Assembly: GCA_036583965.1 (NCBI GenBank)
Contig: JAZBQD010000014.1
Coordinates: forward strand, 67,855,895-67,919,894
Direction: 5' to 3'
DNA from: Prunella strophiata
Taxonomy: Eukaryota; Chordata; Aves; Passeriformes; Prunellidae
DNA: 64,000 nt
The translations under genes were made by a program, and so were the position numbers. The notes beneath the pieces were generated by a model. It was given only the letters and a program-made list of their open reading frames with translations, made no database searches and had not been told where the DNA came from. Within the stretch, counting starts at the first letter, position 1, and the number at the start of each line of letters is the position of its first letter. This document shows, piece by piece, positions 1-12,566 of this stretch.

Positions 1-3000
1 GAGCATAAAATGTCATGATCCCTGTTAATGATGGGATTTCTGAAGTCAGGCTGTGTTGGCCTAGCTCAATTATTGATCTTAAAGAGAGCAGATTAAGGCC
101 AAGAATAATCTGGGTGTGTAAAAAATTACCCTTTGCTGGAAATGTCCCTCCTGTTGGAGGGATTCCATTTAGAAATGGAATACAAAAAATTAAAGATGGT
201 TAGCATTCATTTTTCATTTTGTGCTGAATTATTTTTAAATGTATTATAGGTTAAGGCAAAATATTTTGTTCAACTTGATCATAAAATTTTCACATTATTT
301 GCCTTATTAATAAATTTTTTGATTGGTTGGTTGGTTAGTTTTTTGTTTTTTTTAAAGTAAATCCCTTTTTTATGCAGAGTGCTTTTACAAAATGAAATAT
401 CAAAAGTTTTTGCTTTTTAACCATGAAAGTAAATACATTTCCAAAAGAGAAATATTTTCAAAATGTAGAAATTATATATTTGGGGATTTATTTCCCCACA
501 GCTTTTTTCTGACACCTTCAAGTTCAGTTTTGAAATGAGTCTCCATCCCTTTCACATGTTCTTTTTTTTAGTAAAACTAACTTGAAAACAAAACTCAGCT
601 TCAGGGAGACTACAAATTTATTTGACTCACCAGGAACTTAGCTCCTATGAGAAGAACTCAATGCAGTACAACAATCTCACAGTCTTTAGTAGCCAAAAAT
701 TATTTTTCATGTTATTAATATCTAACTTTTTTCAAGATTGACAACTGAAACAACCACTGATTTTTTTTCACAGCCATGCTTTATGTTCTGGCATGGCTGC
801 AGACTTAGATCTATCAGGATTTTAATCTCAGAAAACAATATTTCTCAGACAGAGCATCACCTTGTTCCTGCCATGGCAAAGTACTGCAATAGTAATTTTA
901 TTGTAAAGGAGCTTTTGGCATTTCTGAGGCCACTGGTTGGAGTTGGATGGGGTTGGTACTATTATGGCAGTGACTTTTTTCTTTTAGCTTTGGAGCTTTT
1001 AGCCTCACCCTCAGAAGTGCATTGTTATTCTTGCATAATGAAGGAGATACAATACTTTGCATCTCAAATGCTTTCACAATGTTTGATGACATGAGGCCAA
1101 TTAGCTCCATTTTTTCAGATGTACAAAAAGATGAGAACCTAATAATTTACAGAATTAGGCATTGGAGCCTAAAGGTCTTTGCCACCATCCCAAATAAAGT
1201 CAAAGCTAATTTGAGCAAAGAAAAATAAATATAACTTTTAAGGGCCACTTCATAGATTTGTGTCTACATGACCATAATATTGCAACAGGTTAAATGAGCA
1301 AGATAAAATAGGCCTCAGTAGTCCTGACTTGATTTTAGAGTTTTAACGATGCTTCACCATGGAATAACATCCCCTTAAGATGTGTGAAGCATTAATTTTA
1401 TGTAGCTGGGAATCAAAGTATTTATGTGTTTGTTTATTTACCTATATAATGGCATTTCAAGCTTCTTTAACATCATTGCTGTGTCTGGGTGCCCTCCAAA
1501 TACATGCTCAGATGTTAGATAAGATAAATATTAAAATTGTTTGTGTCTATAATTATTGCTGCTGCTGCCAGGAGGCCTTTTGATACCAAAAAGAAAACCT
1601 GATTAATGCAAATTAGTTGATCATAATAAACATAAAGAAGAATCACTGCAGCACTGAGCACAGTTTTGACATAAAAACAAAGATGCACAGATCTGAAAAG
1701 GTTTGGGCCTCAGAGGCTTTATTGGGATGCCATTTTGGGTGGAAGTTTTTAGAAGAGGAGCATGAGGAGTCTCTCTCCTAACCCACCCACTCTATTCCAC
1801 AGAAAACCCCTTACAGTCAAATAGTTCATGGCCACTTCCAAACCAACCAGAAAACCTTCTGTGGGAAGGTCAAAGGCCAGCAAAGTCATCCTTGCTTTGC
1901 CTGCAGTCAGTTCTGGCTGGCACTTATCTCTCTCATTTCCAGATATTGGCAAAGCCCACACCTTCAGCACAGCTACTCCACGGAAAGAAATGGGCCTTCC
2001 CAGGATGTGGATGGCATCCTAAAAAAGCTGTCTAAAATATGTATAAGATTAAAACTTGAGAAGTGCCTTTTTCTCTCTACTTCCTGTTAAGAAGCTCCAG
2101 ACAACTACTGGTAAGTAAACTTTGTATCCTGGGAAAACCTTAAGCCTGAGTACACATATTTTATTAGATATACCTGAAAAGGTCACATCTCCAGCTTGAC
2201 CTTTAGCCTGGTCTAAGGACCTGATACCAAGCCTAGATGGTAGAGAAACATGCAAAATGGTCCTGGTAATGAACAGTCAGACATCTGTTGCAAGAGATCT
2301 CAGGAGGAAACCTTAGGTTTTTTGAGTGTCCCAGTGAGTCACTGGCCAGCTCCCACAAGCACTGATGCAGATTTTGGGGATCAGAGGATTCTAAATAAAA
2401 GACTTTTCTCAAAACCAGGAACATTGTTACTGGATACTCACTGCAAAGACAGTTTGAACTCAAATGTTGTTCCTATTTTATGCAGTTCAACTAATAGGTA
2501 TAATTCAGACATAACTCCCTGGATTGATTCCAGCCTCAGTGTCACAGCTCTGACACCACCAAAACCAATTACACTGGCACAACTGAGGGCAGAGACAGAC
2601 TTCTCCTGACTACCTGAAATTTTAAAGGACCAGCCCAAATGATGACTCCAGGCCAGGGGTAATTCTGCTTTCCCTAGGTATAAAGGAAGAAAGGAAATAC
2701 CAGGATACTGGTAACACAAAAAAAAAAAAAAAAAAAAAAAAATTTAAAAAAAACCAACTGTGACAGAGAAGGATTGGACAACTCTTTTTCATCAGTTTTT
2801 TCATTGCCTAAGGCACATGTGCTGTGAACATTTGGAAGGAAGACTCCACCTTCATAACCTTCATAACTGCCTCACACTGAATGTCAGCTGAGTGTGGTCA
2901 AGATTACATCCCAGGCTTGAATCTCCTCCTGGGAGTTTCTTTTTGAAAAGCCTCACACACCAGAGCAGGCAATGGCATCTATTGATCACCTGTAACAGGT

Positions 3001-4346
3001 TGTCTGTTCCTTTGAGGACCAAGAAAGGCTGACAGCCCAGGAAATCCAACCTTCACTCAGGGCTCTGCCAAAGCCGACAAATGAGGCAAGAGGCTTTCCA
3101 TCAACACCTCAAGGGAGAGGAGAGGGGTTTTTCAAAAGCCACCTCTTCCATAAGATCAGGATTTGGGTTGATTCATATTTCTGGATCAACTGCTGAATCA
3201 ACTGAATCTATCCTGCTGCACTTAATGCTTCAAGGTGCATTGCTGAACAAAAGTAGCAAATCTAGCCAAGACTAGAGGCCTTAAGGATGGCTTATATGAG
3301 ATGGGAATAGACTCAGAAATTGAGAAGCAGACACTTCAGAGAAGGGTCTTTTGAAGTGAGATCATGTGTTTTTATGGACAGGAAAGGTTTCACTTTGTTT
3401 TAGCAAAAGGGATGCAGAATAAATTATTTTGAAAGTCAATCTGATGATGGTTGTGGGTGCTCACCCATCACCTGATATGTTTTAATGTGCTATAGCTCCT
3501 GTAGACTCACATGTGAGTCTCTCACACTGCTCCTAATCCTATACTGCAGGTAATGGGAACACAAATATCTCCATACCCATAAACTGTGGAGAGGGCACAT
3601 CCCCCACCTAGGTAATGTAAACTATGTTCCTAAGCCATAGTCAGTCACCAAACTGAAAAATTGTCAAATATTATGTTTAAATTACATTACAGAGCTACCT
3701 AAAAGCACCTGGAAATCTTTCTGATTGTCCTGTTACAGTAGGAATATGTTTATATGGATCAATCTCAGCCAGAGCACTCATCAAAATCAATAAACTCCTA
3801 TAGGCATGATAGATGTTTTCCCTTCCATGTCCCTGGATTGTCAGTGACTACAGACTTCCACTGCCTTAAAGGAAAAATGGCCTAAGCCAGGAGATTTATG
3901 GCTTAGGAATAGCCTCTTCCAGGAGAAGAGAGAAAATTTGGTTATACAATGGCCTGAAGAGAGAATTCAGCAGTTCCTGAGAGTGAGCAGAGAATGAGAC
4001 CTGGCAACTGATTTTAGCAACACTGACACGAAGACCTGGTCATCAAAGTCTGGAGACACATTTGATTTGGAGAGCTGTTTGCTCTACATGCACAGTGAAG
4101 ATGCATGACATCATGTCAGAGAGGTGGGTCAAGTAGACCAGTGGGAATGGAAAGAAAAATCCATGAAAACATGGGATTTCCTCATCTCCCCAAACATCAT
4201 AAATTATGTCTGAGCTGCTTAGTCACTCTGTGCTGATCTATCATACTCCAGTAAAGCAAGCACTTAAATGCTTGACTATTGTGAGGTCTTTGAGAATGCA
4301 GAAGGCTTGAAAAGCTTGTTGCCTCCTATCTCTCTTCTGTCTCAAT

Positions 4347-4350
<4 letters not shown>

Positions 4351-4388
<38 letters not shown>
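4351..4388. repeat. A38 homopolymer
   Basis: An uninterrupted run of 38 A. It is the longest homopolymer in the window and has no recognisable retroelement body in front of it. Its exact length is likely to be unreliable in the assembly. Confidence 0.9.
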
Positions 4389-4392
<4 letters not shown>

Positions 4393-7300
4393 CCAGAGAC
4401 CAACTCCTTCCACTCAGACAGGTCAGGAACAGTTTGAGCAGGTATTCTCTGCACCACAGGCAAGTGAAGTTTGAGACCTGCTGCTAAAGCCAGAAGCCAA
4501 AGAAGACCTGGGTGTTATCCACTCCAAGGGCAAGAACTGAGAGACAGGACACTGAAACAGCAACTCAGAGCAGAGTACAGAATTTGCTGCTCAAGGTTTG
4601 TGTGACAAAACTTCCAGTCAATTTTCCAATGAAGTGATAAGGAGAGATGTCCCCACCAGAGCCTGCACACTGGTTTTGCATCTCTTGATGCAAAAGGACA
4701 ACTCTGTAAAACAAAAAACAACCATTCCCATATGACATCCATGAAGTACCTATGTAGAGATGACAGGGACAAATATGCATTGTCAAATCCATAGGCTTTC
4801 ACCATCCTCTCCCATGACCCCTTTGGAAAAGGTCTCCTAAATACAGATAAGGTTGGCAAGAGCAGATGGAAGCATAACTCTTTTTGGATGTCCAGGATTT
4901 TATAGAAAAGCCACCCAACGGAAATTAATAGGCAAGAATATCCCTTTTACATCCAAGCATCCAGCAGAGAATGAAAATCCTTATAGAAAGGTTATCAGTG
5001 TCTGACAAACTTAATCGGGTTTTCATAAAGGAAAACATCCTGCCTGCTATTAATGGAAAGACCCTGGGTGACTGCTCAGAAATCCATCATATGTTCAGTC
5101 CCTCCTTCCTCATTTTTGGCTTTCCCATGGGTCTTGTTCAATTCCTACTTGAGGATCCTCCTTTCTCTGGGCTCAGCATAATTTTATATTCCCCTCCACT
5201 TCCTGTCCCATACTGATACTTTTAGAAAAAGTCTATTATGAAGCAGCTGCAATCAAGAATAACAGTTCAGGACCTGTGTCTATTCATTACTGTTTCCTCA
5301 GAGTCCCTAAATATAGTTTAAAATTCATCACAGAATCTATAAATCTGCTCCAGTGCGACGCTGCAGGAAGTAAATTCATCAGCCATCATTTCTGCATGCG
5401 TGGAGGAGAGGGATGACCTTCTGTAACTTGGCTTGAGGTTTTGCAAGGGAGGCAACTTCACCTCTTGCAGAGAGGCATCCTCTGCCCTCCCTAGCCATGG
5501 GCAGTCTTGGCATGTGGGGGAACAAACCACAAAAACAAGTCATCATCACACCCCCTGCATTCACAGCAGCCCATACTGTGACTTCTCCATTTCTTCTGAC
5601 TTCTTAATTTTTCACAATGGTTGCAGCTGAGAGAAGAAGCTCCTCTATGACTGGTGAATATCAGGGAAGAGTGCAATTAAAAGCAGAACTGGAGCTGAAG
5701 GATTGTATTCTGACTTGAAATAAAAAAATCAGCAGTGCTACCTGCAGCCATGGGACCACCCCGAGTTATGCACTGGGTGATTTGTGATATAGCAGGAAAA
5801 GAGTTATCCACTCAAGAAGTGTAAGAAGGTTAATGTGATTCTAACACACAGGGAAATAAACAGTTTCACTGTAATATTACAATGCAATAATAATTGGGAA
5901 TTAAAATGGTCATAGGCTAAGTCTAAATACTCATGCAGGTGGTTCAATAATTATCCATGTTAGCATGAACACCAGCATGTGAGGCTTGCAAGTAAAATTT
6001 CCCTGAGCATTTCAGTCACTTCTGTCTTCCCAGAGGACAGGTTTTCATTAATTATTTCAGTGCCTCTGCAGTCGACAGTAACCCAGAGTGGAAATGTAAA
6101 AGGACAGGTTAAATAACCAGGTGTTTTGTACCTTGAGAGAAAAAAATGAGTTGAGCTTCAGGTCAAAGCCTTAATTTAAACTTATAACAAGGGAAATATA
6201 CTTCTACAATAGAGTGATCCAACATGCACCCAGGAGTCTGCATAGCCTCAGGGAATTGTGTGAAACAGGTATAAATTTGCTATACATTTGTGTTGTGCCT
6301 TGGTTTCTGTAGAGCTGTAGCTTAGATATCCACACAGGCACACATGGAACCAGCACAGACAGACTGGTGACACAGGGGCCCTCCAGGTCTCTGGGTATAG
6401 GCACACCCATGCACAGGCACAACACACACTCAATTTCCTTTGTGACAAGGTATGGAGTCCATACCACCCATAAGTACCCACCTATACCTGTACGTGTGTA
6501 TTTCTAGTATTTATACAGAAGAATGCAAGCAAAAATTGCATTTGAAAAAAAAAAAAAAAAAACCCAAAAAAAAAAAAAACAAAAAAAAAATAGTATTATT
6601 AAAAAGTCAGCCACCAAAATGTTAGGAGACACCACACTGAATTATTCACACTCTTTCTTCCTCTATTGTTCCTTTTACATATGACAGCCACACCTGGGTT
6701 TTTTCCTTTGCCTCATTCAGGGCTCAGGGAGGACATTGCCCATCCTGAGCCATGGACCTGTATTTTCCTTACTCCTCCCTCCTGCTTTCCTGCACACATG
6801 TCAAAGCTGATGGGTTTTCCATGGTGCTCATCAACCTGCATCCCAACTCTGCACAAATGATGGATTTATCTTCATAACTTGTCTTCTCCCCAGATTTAGG
6901 GATGGAAGGAAGTGGAAGAAATTAAGCACTGGATTTGCAGTTCAGGTTGAGATGAACTTTGTATTTTTAAATAATTTGATATTTTATATTCTGAAGGATA
7001 AATATAGGCATGAGGCTCTCTGGTTTTAGATGCCACTGGGAGTTCTGCACTCACAAAGCAGAGCTCAGGGTGTGAAATTTGGCATCTTAATGATGATCAC
7101 ACATTTAGTACCTGTTTCCATGTGACAAGACTGGGTTGAGTTCTCCAATGCCATATAGAACCTCTATAGAAGGGGCAAATAGAAGGAAGTAGAGGTAGAT
7201 AGGACATTTTAAAGGCTTAGTTTACAGGGCTTTTTCAATAAGAATTTCTTTTGGTTTGTTATCCCAAACACCTCCTAAGCTTTACAAAAACAAAACAGGT

Positions 7301-7875
7301 TCCCTCTTGTCCCTTCATCACCCACCCTGATTCTTCCCCAGATTAAAACCAGACTTCTTGAGTGAATCAAGAGTCTCAGTGACCAAAAAAAAGGGTATGA
7401 GAACCTGTGGTCTATGAGCCTGTGGACATTAGAAATACAAGTGATTCTGGAGGGGAAAACAACCCGTGCTGAGGACTCAAAGACCATATTTTGGGGGTAA
7501 CTTCAGCATAGTTTTATTCTGGCCCTGAGGCCTGAGTTGCCATGAGTGTAGTAGGTGGAGGTCCAAGGAAACCATGCTTCATCAGCCAAGGTAAAATCTC
7601 CTCACTACAAGGTGGAACTACCACCTTGGAGGAAATCACTTCAAAAACACATTGCTAATCTGAACCTAAATGCAGGTCTAGATGCATCCTAAATCAACCT
7701 GTGAGTCAAAAGCACAGGATAAAATTTAAAATTTGCAGATTGTACTAATTGCAATATTTCTATCTTTTTCAACCTCAACACACTGAGGCTGGTAATCTTA
7801 AAAATATCACAACAGCTGTGTGCACTGTGTGTACCTATTATGGGAACATAAGAGCTAAACCTAAAACATTAACTG

Positions 7876-8282
7876 AGATCCTGGAATCCTAGGATATCCT
7901 GAGATGGAGGGGACCCACAAGAATCATTGCATCCAACTCCTGGCTCTGCACAGGACACCCCAGGAGTCACACTCTGTGCCTTGAGGGCATTGTCCAAACA
8001 CTCCTTGAGCTCTGCCAGGGTTGGTGCTGTGACTACTGCCCTGGGGAGGCTGCTCCAGTGCCCAAACACCTTCTGGGTGAAAAACCTTTTTCTAATATCC
8101 AACCTAAACCTGCCCTGACCCAGCTTCAGGCCGTGCCCTCAGGTTGTGTCTTTGCTCACCAGAGAGGAGACATCAGCTCCTGCCACTGCACATCCCCTTT
8201 GGGAGAGGAAGCTGTAGACTGCTATGAGGCCTCTCCTCAGTCTCCTCCTCTGTAGGCTGGGTAAATCAAGGTGAGAAGGTTG
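7876..8282 (-). mobile_element. CR1 LINE fragment (3' end)
   Basis: Read on the minus strand, the segment matches the familiar bird CR1 3' portion: the block about contracting a cluster of gene-like words for aging hosts is absent, but the characteristic stretch specifying lines such as CCAGGGCAGTAGTCAC and the terminal block next to the ATTCTATG-type tail are present. On the plus strand it begins with the degenerate tail (ATCCTGGAATCCTAGGATAT) followed by the TTGCATCCAACTCCTGG block. The element is 5'-truncated and is not coding. The family assignment rests on recognition of the consensus, and the ends are approximate. Confidence 0.85.
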
Positions 8283-10843
8283 AAAATAATACACAGGATG
8301 TCTTGATTCAAGTCTCACTGCATTACTCATTAGGAATCTTTCCACTGAGTTCAATGGAGTTTTGCTTGGAGTAAAAAGCAGCTGCAACAGGCACAGCAGC
8401 ACAGCAGCTATTACTCACTCAAATTCCCAAAAGGAATTTTGCCTGCAAAAGGACCACAAGATTTGACCCCACTAATGACTTCCATGGTGTTTTCTGCACA
8501 ATATAGATTACCAAAGTGGAGCCATGACTCAGAGGGTTTTCCTGCTCCAACCTGCCCATCATCAGCTCTTCCCTGCAATCTCAGCAATGAAGAAAGGCAG
8601 AGTGGCCATTCACAAGGTGTTTGCCCAAGAACAACAGTTCTCAGCCTGTTCTGTAAACCAGATTTTACTCATTAAAGAGAAGAAAAGAAGGAATAAAAGT
8701 CCACCCAAGCAAACAAAACAAAGCAAATGTAAAGGATAAGCACAAACACACAAACAAAACCTTTCAAGACATTAAAATTTGCTCAAAGAGAATACAATTT
8801 AAAAAAAATAAAAAATAATTGAGAAATTGATAGAACACTAATGTTACTTTAGCATCTTATGTGGTAGTTGGGGGGATGTGATCTTAGGGATTCTGTTCAT
8901 CCTCCTCCTGACATTGAAATGTAAGATAATTGATGTAAGAAGTCTCTAGACAAAATGTATATATTTCCTAGAGTATATGCAGACAGAGTGTCTCCATTTG
9001 TGTCCTTTACAGGATGCTCATTCTCTGGGCTGGCCCCAATCCTGCTTCATTTCACTCAATGCCCCTAAGACCTGTGAAACAACATCAGAAGGAAACTGCA
9101 AGAACACATTTCAAGAACTTTTGAGGAAAAAAGAGAGAGAAACTCAGGAGTCAGTTCCATCTAAAGCAAATGGAAAAAAAAAACCCACAATAATTGCTGA
9201 CTGCAAAATTCTGCCATGCAAATCCTCCTCTAATTTTTGCCATTGCTGAGGTCCTGGAAATCAATGTTTTAGTCAAACTGCAATCTGTTGATGAGCAAAA
9301 GGAGGGAAAGGTTGTAGCATTGCGAATTAAAAAATAATAATCTCTCAAGCTTAATATCAGCAAAGATGATTATTTCCTTTGATTTGTCAGGCTAATTGAA
9401 AATAGCTTTATAGTTCACAGATGATTAATTAGGAGCCAACAAGATCTCCATTTGCATCTCGGTAATTCTTCACTCTGTTTTATTTCGACATTTAGTCTTT
9501 ATGCTTAAAATATTCATTGAAAAAGCAGAAAGGTGATTAACATAAGATTTTAAATGTGTACCATTTGTTCTGAGTTTTTGTTTTTTACACATTTTTGTCA
9601 ACAGAGAAGAAAGAAAAGAATATACAACATTACAAAACGATTACTGCCTGTTCCGCTTCCATCTGCCAAATCCTCCTTTATGGTAGACATACTTTAACCA
9701 GGTTCATTTTGAAACAGGGGAGAAAGAGCCCAAGTAAAGGTCAATCCTCTGCCCCTCCTCCCCCATTCCCAAATCACCAACTATCTGACCTCTGTACAAT
9801 CCTCCTGAAAGTCTTGAAGTGTTTTATTCCTTACATGAATAAGGAATTGTGTGCTCGTGTGAACCATCCTGCAGCAGCAGATTAGACCCTGCCACTGTTA
9901 CCCCTCCCTCCAGAGATCACACAAGAGAAAGTGGGTTCAAGCAGCTGTGACAGATGTGATGATATTTTTCCATCCACCTGGCACTGAAAGGCAGGACTAC
10001 ACATATTTCTGGGTGAAATATTTCACTCAGCATTAAAAATATAAAAATAATTTGCAGGTCAAGTCTGTTGAGGTTTTTACATTTGAGGGTTGTATTTTTG
10101 TTTGGGATTTTTCAAGCGTTTTCTCACAGCCTTGGTAACCTCTGTCTTATCACACTGTGCTTAAATCTCCAGCAAATGGAGTGGTTTTGATAAGAAGTTT
10201 AACCCTTCATTTGGAAGGTGAATTCCCAACCTTCCTGATAGTATAAAGAACCTGGATAAGTAAACTCTGAAAACTAAAAGAAGGATGGATTTATAAGGAT
10301 TAAACCACCAGAAATGAAACAATAAGAGCCAAACTCTGCTGTTACCAATAGTATTATTAATTAAAATTGCACTGTTTTAAAGAGAGTCCTTGCAGGATGG
10401 GACTGGCTAATGGCCTTTGAACTTTTGTGAATTTTCCTCTCTCATCAAATCCAGCCTTTCATGATGGATTCTGCCCATTCCTCCAAGAGAAGGGCAGATC
10501 TGCTCCATCCTGATTTCACATCAAGATCTCAACTGTTGATTGAGATCACTGTTTGATCTATCACTGAGTACCCAATGAGACAGAGCAGAATCTGCTTTTC
10601 CAGCTCCTGTCCAAAACCTTTGCTTTTTCCAAAAGCAGCTGGGATCATAAGGACCCTGCTGTACCTTTGCATTTATCCCAGCCCCAAATTGTCCTCAACA
10701 CCAGCTTGGTCATTGTTGCCTGAGACCCAAAGGGACCCATCCCACCTGGGAGCCCGAAATCACGCAGGGGCAGCGGCTGGGCTGTGAATTCAAGGGACAG
10801 GGAGCACACACCGGACAGTGGGGTTACACTAACATGCAGTCCA

Positions 10844-10849
10844 TTTATT
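10844..10849 (-). promoter_or_regulatory. Possible distal GATA3 poly(A) signal
   Basis: A minus-strand AATAAA, seen as TTTATT on the plus strand, about 1.43 kb past the GATA3 stop codon. It is followed about 20 nt later by ordinary sequence. If used, it would end the 3'UTR near 10825. The alternative is the proximal signal at 11087-11092. Confidence 0.4.
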
Positions 10850-11069
10850 TTTGAGGGGTTTTTTTCCTTTGTTCTGTGATTTATCTTTTTTTTTTTTTTA
10901 TCAAGCCACTGCAAACATTGCTTTGGCTGTCAGCATGAGCGCAGAGACAGACATTCCCGTACCCGTGGTAACTATGTAATAAATACCATCCAAACAAACG
11001 CTAAGAAAAATTAATAAAGAAAGAAAAATATTCCTTTTCCCACCCCCAAGCACAAAACACTGTTAAGTC

Positions 11070-12281
11070 AACAGAATTTAATCTAGTTTATTCTCCAAAA
11101 AAAAAAAAAAAAAGAGGAAAAAATATGAAAACAAAACAAAAACAAAACAAAAAAAAAAGCAGGTCTTATCACTAGCAGTAAATAAATTTGTACAACCATT
11201 CAGTCTGTATAATAGGATGAAATAAATCTACATCTTTCTTATTTTGGTGCGTTGAATTATACATACAAACAACAATTACAGGAACTTGTTCACAATGCGT
11301 GTAGACCTGGAGAATGGCTATCTGAAACCCCCTTGTTGGCAATGTCCGCATGTTAACACTGATTGCCTGACACCATTGGTACTTCCTATGTAAAAGGCCC
11401 GTGGCCCAAAATGAATGATCTCCCTACAGGTTTTATTTATTTAGTTATTTAGTTAGTTAGTTAGTTAATGCATCATCAAAACCGTTCTAGCCAGCCCCCT
11501 CCCCCTCCCCAGAAACAAAAAAAAAAAAAAAAGAAACCAAAATAAAAACCAACCGAAAAAAAAACCAAAATAAAAATAAAATAAAAGGAGAAGACATGAC
11601 TGGCAGTTGGTCCATTTGTTCATAAGACCGCGTTTCCTCTTGGGCTGCATTGTTTGTTTTTCTGGTTTTTAAATTGTCCTCCCATCTTCTTTTTATTTTT
11701 TCCTTTTCCTTTAAAAAAAATTCTCTCGGAGTCCTTCATGCCTTTTTCTTTACAGCTCCTCAGATGCAATAAAGTCTTCCTCAAATGTACAGTATTTCTT
11801 ACAATATAAGTTATATGCAATGTTCAGCGTTTTTTATTTTATTTTATTTTATTTTTTTCACAGCACTAGAGATCCTGTCCAATAGGGAATGCAAGTTCTG
11901 AATGGCTTATTCACAAATGGTATCCAGATTCAGTGGGTAAGAATACATAGACGCCATAGTGAGTTCCTTTAAAAAGTGGCAAACATCACTTTTTTAAAAC
12001 TTTTTTTTTTTTACTTTTTTCTCTTTTTTTTTCTTTTTTTTTTCCTTTTTTGTGCTTTTTGTAGTTTTTTTCAGCATTTTTAATTTTTTCTCTCTCTCTC
12101 TTACGCCTTCAAATAACCTTTTTTTTTTTTTTTTTTTAATTTTTTTTTTAAATCCATCTATTTCCCCTCTCCCATTTGATTCGGGACGTCAGACCCATTA
12201 CCACACGCCTGCAAAAATGCAAGTAGTATATAAAGTAAATCTCATTTTGAGACTGTAAGCATTCAGCAGGGGAGTCTCTTG
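11070..12281 (-). other. GATA3: GATA3 3' untranslated region
   Basis: Sequence directly after the GATA3 TAG stop, read towards lower coordinates. It contains many A-runs and ATTTA/AATAAA elements. The part at about 11160-11330 resembles the mammalian GATA3 3'UTR as I remember it (for example CCAGGTCTACACGC and AACAAGTTCCTGTAATTG on the minus strand). Such retention over a noncoding stretch suggests post-transcriptional control by mRNA stability elements or microRNA sites. The left boundary is uncertain: the transcript may continue to about 10825. A (TTTTA)n tract at about 11830-11857 and T-rich plus-strand sequence at 12000-12150 lie inside it. Confidence 0.7.
11087..11092 (-). promoter_or_regulatory. 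Likely GATA3 poly(A) signal
   Basis: A minus-strand AATAAA followed by CTAGATTA. This context resembles the AATAAACTAGATTACATT stretch that I recall near the middle or end of mammalian GATA3 3'UTRs. It lies about 1.19 kb after the stop codon. The match to mammalian sequence is from memory, not from an alignment. Confidence 0.5.

Positions 12282-12566
<285 letters not shown>

Larger units (their letters stand above)
1..10824. other. GATA3 downstream flank, intergenic
   Basis: No credible gene was found in this 10.8 kb. All open frames are short, overlapping and without recognisable domains. The stretch holds one CR1 fragment (7876-8282) and long A-runs at 2718-2742 and 4351-4388. A-rich sequence broken by single C residues lies at about 6547-6590. 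A non-repetitive AT-rich block at about 9370-9590, with several TAATTA-like homeodomain cores, looks like a conserved noncoding element, but this is by eye only. Confidence 0.6.

Noticed and set aside
4260..4388. A38 tail as a possible processed pseudogene or SINE tail
   Set aside because: No gene-like, tRNA-like or known retroelement body precedes it, and I found no flanking target-site duplication.
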